Shown here: positions 11,764 to 20,900 of the stretch, piece by piece
How positions within the stretch are numbered: the stretch's first letter is position 1
Layout: every line of letters starts with the position of its first letter
NCBI GenBank assembly: GCA_963681505.1
Contig: OY811976.1
Coordinates: 5,446,003 to 5,510,002, forward strand
Reading direction: 5' to 3'
DNA length: 64,000 nt
From: Eunapius fragilis
Lineage: Eukaryota > Porifera > Demospongiae > Spongillida > Spongillidae
Translations under genes and position numbers: made by a program
Notes under the pieces: generated by a model
The model's database searches: none
The model's input: only the letters and a program-made list of their open reading frames with translations
Told to the model about the DNA's origin: nothing

Positions 11764-12082
11764 AAGATGAATTAGAGGAGTGTCCTGAAAGAATTAGTGA
11801 TGCTGTGTTGGACGAGAATGTTGACATCCACATCATAAGAAAATGTTTCAGTTATGCTGCTTGGCAGAAAGTTACAGAAATGATAAAACAAAAATGAGCA
11901 CTGCATGTTACTATGTATTCTTCTGCCAGACTTGTCATCAAAATGCAGATGAGCATCCATCCATCTGTTGTGACACATGCCTGTGCTGGTATCACCTTCA
12001 TTGTGTGGCTCTGAAATCCCAACCAAAGACAAAAAACTGGTTTTGCAGATCCTGTATGGTAGTCCATAAAGAAAAAAAATGA
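11764..12082 (+). pseudogene. PHD-finger module of the MULE element
   Basis: An open segment from about 11770 (LEECPERISDAVLDENVDI) meets a stop near 11894. In the +1 frame a complete PHD finger follows: FCQTC, CCDTC, WYHLHC and WFCRSC give the C4-H-C3 ligand pattern in about 45 residues (11926-12058). PHD fingers read histone H3 tails or act as protein interaction modules. Inside a transposon the finger may have directed chromatin targeting, which is inference. The module is followed by TGA TGA at 12080, while the downstream protease continues in another frame. Confidence 0.8.
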
Positions 12083-12094
12083 TGAAGACAAAGG

Positions 12095-12850
12095 TTGGGA
12101 GATATGCTTATTTTATCCATCACCATGCATCTTCCATTGTTATGTTGTGATACACATTTAGTTCCTAAAGGGTCATGTGTTGACGTGCCAGCAAGTTATC
12201 TCATTACATTGCTGCATGATATAGATATGCAACATTATGTGCATAGGTTGCAGTTAATCGTTTTTCAAGTCTCGGCCTAAGAATTATTGATATACAAGAT
12301 CTGCAAAAGATTGGAGAAATGCTTCATGACACCTACATGATAGCTGCTCATCTCTTAATTGCGCAACAGTTTCCACATTTTCAGGACTGTCAGCAGACCC
12401 TTCTCTGTCAAACAAAGCAATTTGAAGCCATTGCAGGAGATGGTAATGAAAAATTTATGTCCTGCTATTAAAATGTGCATCACTCTTTCCCGTATCAATA
12501 CAGCAGTTCAGATTTTGTATTATGGTCACCATCATTGGGTAACTATTGTGTACATCAAGGGTGTGTTGCATCTTTATGACAGTGTATCAAGGGGAAGACT
12601 GACTGCAATGTTAAAGGCATCAATCACAGCACTTTTTGGAAGAATTTCAAAAGTCAAAGTACTAACAATCAATTGTCCATCTGTCCAGTGACAGAAAAGA
12701 GGTTCTATGAACTATGGTGTGTTTGCAATAGCTTATGCCTACCATGCTGCAAGAGGTGATGATGTTTCAATACTCAAGTTTGATGAATCTTGAATGAGAA
12801 ATCACCTTTTAAACTGTTGCAAAGCAAACTATCTGGGTCCATGCTCTCTC
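12095..12850 (+). pseudogene. Ulp1/SENP-like (C48) protease module, inactivated
   Basis: Fragments in three frames keep the order of a C48 peptidase. DIQDLQKIGEMLHDTYMIAA and LLIAQQFPHFQ (12290-12400) form the substrate-loop region. HHHWVTIVYIKGVLHLYDS (12525-12580) carries the catalytic His and Asp. CPSVQ then TGA then QKRGSMNYGVFAIAYAYHA (12676-12757) corresponds to the Gln and Cys region. The catalytic Cys of the usual DCG is Tyr (MNYG). With the TGA at 12689 and another near 12793, no active protease can be made. Ulp1 enzymes cleave SUMO or ubiquitin-like proteins. Confidence 0.8.
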
Positions 12851-12859
12851 ACAGCTGAA

Positions 12860-13139
12860 ACAGTGAATAAAAGCAAATCCAGCACTATCACAGTACCTGT
12901 ATTGTGAAATTGATGTTATACACTTCATTCTAATGTTACAATATTTCAAACCAAATACGTTATACATGCACCTGTACATGATGGGAGGGCATTTCAGCAT
13001 GGCTAAATGGTAACGATAAATTATTTATATATACGTAGTGTTGCTAGCACCAGTTACCAAGTTCCCATTATCAGTGACAGCGTCAGCCTTTCCATCTAAC
13101 GAATCTATGTAGCCTCCAGCAGCAATCATTAATTCCGGC
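12860..13139. other. intergenic, nothing recognised
   Basis: AT-rich sequence between the MULE remnant and the tandem repeat. No terminal inverted repeat of the MULE was identified in it. Confidence 0.5.
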
Positions 13140-13375
13140 ACCGGTATAGGCTTCGAATGAATTCATTTCTAGAGAGCCGGTACCAGTAGCCTAGCATCCC
13201 TTTAGTTCGGTATTATATAGTGCCGACTCGCAGTGAATTTATTTCTAGAGAGCCGGTACCGGTAGTCTAGCATCCCTCTTTCGAGGGCCGGTACCGGCTC
13301 GCGGTGAATTTATTTCTAGAGAGCCGGTACCGGTAGCCTAGCATCAATCTTTTCGAGGGCCGGTACCAGCTCCAT
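13140..13375. repeat. three tandem units of about 75-80 bp containing GCCGGTACCGG palindromes
   Basis: Units share GTGAATTTATTTCTAGAGAG, GCCGGTACCGGTAG and CTAGCATC. Each unit contains one or two copies of the palindrome GCCGGTACCGGC or one-base variants. The same palindrome is scattered at about 6741, 6780, 7936, 7973, 8000 and 8290. Confidence 0.85.
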
Positions 13376-13394
13376 AGCCACATCCTTTTTTTTT

Positions 13395-13800
13395 CTTGTT
13401 TCTAAACGTCAGATATATAGCTTTTCTGATACTACAAAGGTATGGTATATATACGTGTTTTGTATGTGGTTGTGTGTACTTTTCCTCGTTGAACGTAACA
13501 ACTCTTCTAAATTTTGTATCATCTACTGCTTGCTTTTGTATAAGAAGTACTGCCCTATGGTATTTTAAAGGCTTGAAAGCCATCGCATGCGAAGTTGCAT
13601 TCAAACGTTGGAAAGCCATGAACTGGAGGTTATTTTAAGCGGATTTATAACCATCCTAGAATTGTTTAGTTAAGCAATAGCACTCTGCACAACACCTTTT
13701 GACGCCTACAAGGACACCTGGAGGTCAAATAGTTTATGGAAATCGAAACGCGCATGAAATCCGTAATCTTTATCCAATCCATTTATTCTATAAGCTATGC
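13395..13800. repeat. dispersed repeat, inverted relative to 33150-33730
   Basis: About 13475-13590 matches the reverse complement of 33595-33710 (shared TTTTCCTCGTTGAACGTAAC-type block and GGCTTGAAAGCC). About 13720-13790 matches the reverse complement of 33165-33245 (shared GAGGTCAAATAGTTTA, CGCGCATGAAATCCGTAATC). Apparently one ancestral sequence with different internal deletions. Non-coding. Confidence 0.75.
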
Positions 13801-13948
13801 CCTATATAACCTATCGGAACCTACGCGAGTAGGTTGCATATAGGAATCCTGAAGTATCATGAAGTCATTATAAAAACGTCACTCATGTCTAGCGGGACAT
13901 TTAAGAATCGGGTCAGTTCGCTCTTAGTGGTAATCGAGCGATATCAAA

Positions 13949-14012
13949 ATGTAATGTGCTATTTGTAGATCAACACCAAATTTGGTGTTGATCTACAAAT
14001 AGCACATTACAT
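13949..14012. repeat. perfect 64-bp palindrome
   Basis: Two 32-base arms, 13949-13980 and 13981-14012, are exact reverse complements with no spacer. The centre is CCAAATTTGG. No target duplication or larger element context was recognised. Confidence 0.95.
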
Positions 14013-14434
14013 CAGCTATCACAATGGTCATGACGCACCGGTATAAAATAACCAGCGTTATCAAATTCGATGGTTTTAGCATGCAATCTCAAGGACAATT
14101 CTGATTCCATTCGAGGATCTAAAAGTGGAAAGATCCAGATGCTGCTCTGCAGATCTGCCAAACGAGTGCATGTCAAGCGCGTACCGAAAGGACCAACAAA
14201 ACGACCACCCAAAGGTACGTTACAGCATCGATAAATGTTGGATCCGTAAATTATGAGCACGCATGGTATATCGCTAAAATGGAAGGAATAGTTTCTGTAT
14301 ACAGCGGTAGATACTGCGTCTCTCTCCGCTTTATAGTAGCATGCGCTGTGTATAACGCCAAAGTTGCTTACGTCAATTTGGTCATGTATTGCGGTGCATG
14401 GTTTATCTGATAATAGCGTGAGATCAGTGTACAT
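14012..14434 (-). CDS. hypothetical 140-aa open frame, doubtful
   Basis: A 140-codon frame starting at 14434 and ending at the edge of the 64-bp palindrome. I recognise no domain. It contains several Cys and mixed composition (IDVSNFGVIHSACYY, RCCNVPLGGRFVGPFGTRL) and no signal peptide. Its flanks are repeats and it has no visible splice partners. It could be a fragment of a former gene or chance. Confidence 0.25.
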   Translation of the reverse strand: MYTDLTLLSDKPCTAIHDQIDVSNFGVIHSACYYKAERDAVSTAVYRNYSFHFSDIPCVLIIYGSNIYRCCNVPLGGRFVGPFGTRLTCTRLADLQSSIWIFPLLDPRMESELSLRLHAKTIEFDNAGYFIPVRHDHCDS

Positions 14435-15096
14435 TTATTATCCCTAGAAACTCTCAAATAGAATTAAAAATAGAATTAAAAAACTTTAACTTAGAATATC
14501 GTGAAAACCACGTTTCTTTGAGACATCCAGTGCACAGATATTGTATACAGCATCACACTACTAATAGAATCCCAAACACAAATGTTAAGAGCGGAAGCTG
14601 TAGCGGAACAAAGGCAGTGCGATTACGCCGGGGATACATAGATGGTAAATATTTGTGGCTTTTATTCTGTGCAATAGAATAAAATAGAGGCGGACGCTAG
14701 TATAATTTATGCTTTTAAAGTGTAAGTGGCTTAATTAACTGAAATGAGATTATAGACAATTTATAGAAATAGCTGTTCAGCATTGGGTAATAATCACACA
14801 GTATGTAGAATAACACGCTCAGCTATTATCCCTAGAAACCTGCCAATAGAATAAAAAATAGAATAAAATTTTTCTAGGGTTATATGGCTTCGCTTTTGCC
14901 AGTACTTTTAACCTTTATCGCTCTTTGGTCCTCAATGGAGGGAGGCTGGGGACTAGTATAATGGTACACCTCAGCAAAATTGCAGATTCAAAATTAAATC
15001 TGTCATGATCACGTTTTTGCTACCTGGGTCTGTATGTTTCAAGAACTAAATACAATACCAAATCCACCAGAAAAATTTAGGAAACAAGTAACAAAA

Positions 15097-15345
15097 ACAT
15101 TCTCTATACGAGAAGGTTGGTGGTATATAGGAATCAAAGGAAGGTGATGGTGGTGTAAAAAGCAAGGGAACAAGGTTTCTGATTGAAAAGGAAAAATGAA
15201 ATAGACCTATATTAGCAAGCACATTTATATAAATATAGGTCTATTTCATTCTTCCTTTTCAATCAGAAACCTTGTTCCCTTGCTTTTTACACCACCATCA
15301 CCTTTGATTCCTATATACCACCAACCTTCTCGTATAGAGAATGTT
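15097..15345. mobile_element. fold-back MITE, family FB1, copy 1
   Basis: The two halves of this 249-bp sequence are near-perfect reverse complements, with only about 25 bp unpaired in the centre. Ends read AACATTCTCTATACGAGAAG and its inverse. Related copies lie at 25636-25782, 35786-36075, 41004-41222 and 53246-53530, sharing ACATTCTCTATGAG, TTGGTGG, GGTGGTGTA, AGACCCT and CTATATTTAGC blocks. Confidence 0.92.
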
Positions 15346-15740
15346 CCACTTTAAAATCGCTATAAATCTAGCTCCCAAACCGTAAACGCTATTGACTTCC
15401 TATTTTTAACACTTCATACATCATTTCTCTCTGCGTAAAATCGATTGGGCTCTTGAATTTGCTTCGTGCCAGAGTTGCAACGTCCGATACCCCTTGGGGT
15501 TCAAACCCCTTAAATTTGGTTTATACGCGTAGAGGGATCCGGTCTGAACAGTACGCAAAAATGTTATGATGCGTTCAAACCCTGGGGTGTGTCGCACGTT
15601 GCAATACTGGCGCAAGACCCAAAATGTATGGAATTGTATAAAACAAGTAATAAAACCAATTTTATAACTTTATATAAAAATATATAATACGCAAAGGATA
15701 TTTTCCTCGTGAACTGTCCCAATTGCATGTTGGATATAAA
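15346..15740. repeat. dispersed repeat related to 2640-2945
   Basis: See the entry at 2640. The block ACCCCTTGGGGTTCAAACCCC at about 15490 is here itself palindromic. Part of the repeat is inverted relative to the other copy. Confidence 0.7.
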
Positions 15741-17254
15741 TCTTCGCAAGCTTACAACGCTTTCTTATCAAATGCAAATCTCGTACTCTTGTTCGATCAC
15801 CACCGTTCATCTCTATACCCAACCAATTGTGGTGTTATAGACTATTAAGTGTATAGAGTATTTTTACTGGCGTGAGCACAACGTTTACTAACCCATGCCA
15901 TCCGGCATGCATGACAGGATATCCACGCATGTACTGTTACTACTCATTTTGGCGTGGCAAGAGCTTGAGTGTGTAATATAACTGATCACCGTACCGTCCA
16001 CCGGTTACAATTTACGTACAGCGCTGTCAGGTGTTGTATAGAACGAAGGGCAACACATTTTTAGTACTATCGATTTACATCACATGTATATTATACAAAA
16101 CTGCATGACCAACGTTCAGTGCATACTTACTGTCCGTGCGATTGTGTGCAATATGAGGTAGTATGGGTACCTCGATATAATATCAGAAGTACAGATCTGT
16201 GGCATTTATAGAAATTACATATCGGGTTTCGCATATGCAAAGTCACAAATTTACAATGCCAATAAATTAAAGCCATACAAGTCAATCATTCAGTAGGACG
16301 CGACCTTTGTTCCGCTAGATTTAGTATAAAATAATGTACCTTTTATCGTTCCTCGTATCCAACGTGAAATGCATAGCGATCGTATTGGACGACTGGTGGC
16401 TGAAATGGTCGTGATCGTTACGCTGGTCGGTTTTGTTAGGTGTGGGCCTAGACCGTTTATCAGCAGTATATCTCCGGACGGTAAAAAAAACAAATCGAGC
16501 AATCAGTACATGCTGCAATGGTAGCCTTTATATGTATATTTCCCCCCTTCAGCCACAATCGTTAACTATGAAATATTCAACCCCTTCTATCTACTTGACA
16601 GACATCGAAAAAGTGCAAGGCTGACTTTTTTTTAAATCTTAATTTTTAACGATTGCTTGTCTTTCTATCCACAGGGATCCTTTTCAGTTTCGGTGGAAAC
16701 AGAATCGTACAGTTTTGAATTAAAATTATCCATGAACACGTAAGCTCAATACGCGAATTGCATGCATTGTATACTGTATACTAACCGAGGGGAGGGTCCA
16801 AACCTACAAAAAGGGGGAGGAGCATTATAGATTTTAATTTGCTATGCCTAGTCGCTTATATTATAATAGCTATTTGGAGGTTGGTATAGCTATCTTACTC
16901 TATTATACATGCATGTATAACTAATGCCAACGTTGTTACTTACGGGGGCGGGGGTGGGGCGCTTTATAAGTTAAGCAAAGTTTCTTCAAAGTCTTATCTC
17001 ATGCCCAACTGTCGGTTGAAACCTCGTATAGAAACCTTCTTTCACCTGACTTCTCATCCTCTTCATACAACTCTCAGGGAGAAGAAATTGTTATTAAAGT
17101 GAGTCAGCAAATTTAAATACCAGCAGTGTGCAGTACATGCTGATGAATTATTTTTAATACATTAGTCACACATGAAGTGATAAAAGTAGCAGATTCCACA
17201 TCAGCATTAATTCCTGCATGCATGCAAGGTTATGTACCACAGACACAAACCACG

Positions 17255-17301
<47 letters not shown>

Positions 17302-17940
17302 ACACACACACACACACTTGCTTATCCATAGCACGTTTATCCCTTAAATTATGTTGCCATTAGTGAAAATTCAAAGAGCTTGTGCTGCAGGGTTAATAAC
17401 AACTGGTTCGTAGCTGCAGATCCAATGTTTTTACCATCAACAGGGCATGACATGTTAGCTGTTTTAAGTTTTCTTGCAAAGCCCAAATATTGGTTTGTCA
17501 CCGTGTCTTCCCTTAAACTGAAAACTTGCTTCATTGAAACGACAGACTTCCGATTTGATGAAGCACATGATAAAATGGAAACTGGGATAAACATGCATGT
17601 CTTCATGTTTCAAATTTCATATTGTCGTCCGTACATGGCAACGTGGGTTGTCTATCTGTGTCTGCGAGCCTCAGAAAAAAAAATGCATACAATTTCTATC
17701 ACAATCTCACATGTCCATATGAAATTAAATCAATCACATGCTTAAAAATATCGTGTGACATTATTAAATGTATTTTTGAATTTGTCCGCAAATTATTGTC
17801 GAATTTGTTCGAATGATAGAGGTTTTTTTTACAAGCAATGTCATAGGAACCATTTTTTTCAATTTCAGCAGTTCTGCTATATATGCTTTTCTTTTCAACT
17901 GGCCATTCATTTATCATTTCAATGCACTTCACAATTTCAG
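15741..17940. other. no gene recognised; may hold the missing 5' exons of the ADAM gene
   Basis: The first ADAM exon I can identify begins at 17941, in the middle of the prodomain, so exons for the signal peptide and prodomain start must lie upstream. I could not identify them. A short splice-bounded candidate is about 17080-17100 (acceptor CTCTCAG, EEIVIK, donor GTGAGT), too short to support. A (CA)n run occupies 17259-17318. Confidence 0.4.
17259..17318. repeat. (CA)n microsatellite
   Basis: Near-perfect CA run with one TA interruption. Confidence 0.95.
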
Positions 17941-20900
17941 GGTCACCCAAATTGCTTCTATCATGGGGAAGTGGCTGGTCACTCTAGTTGGATGGCTGCA
18001 ATGTCCACCTGCAATGGACTAAGGTGATTTACTGATACGTGTCTAGTATGAAAAATATGTATATGGTACGTATTATCAATGCCAAATTGCAATGTGAGCA
18101 GTATATTACCTTTATTACTTAGGTCCAGTGTTTTCAGAACCACAACCCAAAATCTAAGAAATGCCTTTTAGCAAAATATTTCGGCAGATTTGATGTCTAG
18201 CACATACGTATGCATAGATGACTGAGAATAAGTTTTGCCATAAAACATCAATGGTGCACAACTAAAAATCGGTCAGTGTCCTGAGTGTGCAGAGCTAACT
18301 CTAAGGCAAAGGGAATGGTTAGCCATGTCATTACATGAGGGAACAAAAAAAAAAAAACAAACAACTGGACAGAATACAGAATACATTTCCATGCATACAC
18401 ACAACTTGCCGAAGATAGCCTAACACCTTACAGTAAGAAAGTGAAATGGTTAAAAACTGAAGCCTAAAATGTATTGTAGTGATCCATGAAATCAATAAAA
18501 ATGGGATGAAAAAAAATCATGAATTGTTTCAACCTACCTCTGCAGCTCTGCATGAAGGGGATCAACTAGTTATTCTGAATTAGTCTAGGATTATAAAGAA
18601 TTATTTCAAATGATTTTTGTTGCAAATGGATATAAAGTGTGTTGAAGAGGTATCCTCGATTTCATGACATAGCTGGTCCAAAAAATGAGTGGTAGGAAGG
18701 GAACTGTAATAGTAAATGAATATTATTTTCAGAGGATCATTTGGAAATCTATCAAAAAAGAAGCAGCTCTTTTATATTGAACCACTGGGACAAGATTCCA
18801 ATTTGGTAAGTTTATTTTTATTCTTACCCACTGTTTGGTTAAATGTTCATACCAAATTTCCCACCAGTTGGTGCAACCTCATGTGATTTATGTAGCAACG
18901 GAACACGTGGATAAAGTTGGAACTTGTGGTAAAATGGAGTTCAATAGATTGAAACGTAAATACAAATGTATTCTATCTTGCTAGGAGTGCCTCATGGAAA
19001 ATCATCACAAAAAATGGTTGGCCTTGAATCTGCATCACATGACAACAGAGTTAGTCAACACATTCTTCATGTATCAAAATATGCACGTTAATTGAATCCT
19101 ACTCAGAAGCTCCATGGACAAGCTGAAAATGGATTCTTGGTTGTAGAATTGGCAGTTGTGAATGATTTAACTCAAGTAAGAGGAATGACTCATTTGGTAA
19201 CTCATGTGGATAGATAATTATAAGATATAAGGAACAGTGTCCAGCAAAATCACCCTTCAGGATTTAGAAATTTTTAAAATTTTCCATGAACTCCAAAGAG
19301 CTTTTATCAAAGTCTTACGCATCCTAAATTGGACTATCCATCAGAAATTTATAAGGCACTGCATTTATAATTAGCCATGCATTTCAATGCGAGCGTTACA
19401 TTTCTTTTGCTTGTCCTGGAAAATTTGATATAGTATCATAAGGGTGATTTTGCTGGACACTGTTCCATAAGATGACATCTTTGGGTAGCTATAATACAAT
19501 AGAATATAATGTGAATGACAAATGTTGTGAACGTATTAAATGCATATGTGTATAAATATTTGCATAACTTAAACTGATAAGGCCAATTCCATATTTTTTT
19601 AAATGCACTTTTCGCCAAATTACCAAATTACTGCATGGCTCACTGAAAACCGCTTTCTCAGTTAACACACTCCCTTGCACACACTATTCCTGCCTGCCCA
19701 CCCATCCACTTCCTGGGCTATTTTTCAAAATCATTGTATGCAAACTAGCCATACGATCAACACAATAATTCTGTTACCTGCTTCCACATAGTGATGGATG
19801 CATGATTTTGAAATAATTTCAGACGTACACTTACAGATCAATAGATTTGGTGGTAACGTTCAGTCTGCGGTGACAAGGGCTTTGGAAATTACCAACACAG
19901 CTGACAGCGTATGTTTTAAAAAAAATAACTATACCACTCATTATTTAGTAATTCATATTTCAGTTGTATAAGCCCCTAGGTATTCGTGTAGTGCTTACCA
20001 AAGTTATATCATGGAATACTGGAGATCAAATAACTGTGTCCACCAATCCAACAACACTGTTGAACAACTTCTTTGGATTTACACCCCAGATCACATCCAC
20101 ACATGATGCTGCAATGTTATTCACGTAAGAGGGTTTCTTCACAATTTTACAGTGTACAAAAGTATTTTGTTCATGAAACATGAAAGATCCAACCCAGGTA
20201 ACATAGATGAGACTTGATTTCATTGACGTTTAAATATCAAATTCAGAGCTCCATACTTCTAAATTTCATGCGTTGCATCATAATTATTTTACAGAGGAAT
20301 AGATTTGGATGGCACAACAGTTGGTATTGCCTTTGTTGGAACAATGTGCGGTGCATCAGCTGTGGGTGTGGTGCAAGACTTTGGCTCATTGGCAGCAGTT
20401 GCAAGCACAACTGCACATGAGATGGGTCATATCTTCAGCATGCAGCATGATGCAGGTAACCAATATGTGTGGTTTTAGTGCACATATTACATAATAGGCT
20501 ATTCCCGCACTTAGTTGCATGAAATGCAATGAGATTCATGTGCTGTGGTGTGTCTTCTTAATGTGTGTCCACACAGTTACAAGGTTAATCTCCCTTCCCC
20601 CAGGTTTAAGTGCTGACTGTAAAATGATTCTCGCATGTTAGGTTGTGCCACTTCATAGAAATATTTGTTTAGTTAGCTGAAGGTTGCAACATTAATCATT
20701 AAGAAGTTATTTCTTTGTTTCACAGAAGATCACATAGCTAAATTTTACAGACTGTATTATTCATCTACTGTGGCATCATTCCTTAGTAAACTCAAATTCA
20801 GTGCTTGTTCATTACCCCCCACTGTTATTAAAAATATTTGTACTGTTTCTGTGTGACACATCATGCTATAGTAGTAACCTTTATCATTTTGTTGCCAAAA

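Larger units (their letters stand above)
8916..12850 (+). pseudogene. decayed composite Mutator-like element: zinc finger, MULE/ZSWIM transposase, PHD finger, Ulp1-like protease
   Basis: Four domain modules follow one another on the plus strand with GT-AG introns between early exons. The first readable exon starts at ATG 8916 (MDSFFTVCEKFISFDDL). It is followed, after a one-base frameshift near 9048, by a Lys/Arg-rich segment to about 9165. Later exons are described separately: 9216-9337, 9401-9497, 9561-10750, about 10815-10966, the PHD exon and the protease. The exon at 9401-9497 contains an in-frame TAA within HNRRLSPGEL. The exon at about 10815-10966 (AALVSECSGVEF and HVWEQK, helical) belongs to the C-terminal part of the transposase. 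At least six frameshifts or stops make the locus non-functional. Known: MULE transposases are cut-and-paste enzymes, and Ulp1-carrying MULEs are known from plants. Inference: this is the animal counterpart in one transcription unit. No terminal repeats were located. Confidence 0.8.

Noticed and set aside
13140-13375. Tandem repeats considered as CRISPR-like array
   Set aside because: There are only three units without variable spacers in a eukaryotic context; units are wholly repeated.
17349-17950. Overlapping frames just before the first ADAM exon as its missing 5' exons
   Set aside because: None shows prodomain motifs or a signal peptide, and phases do not fit the exon at 17941.
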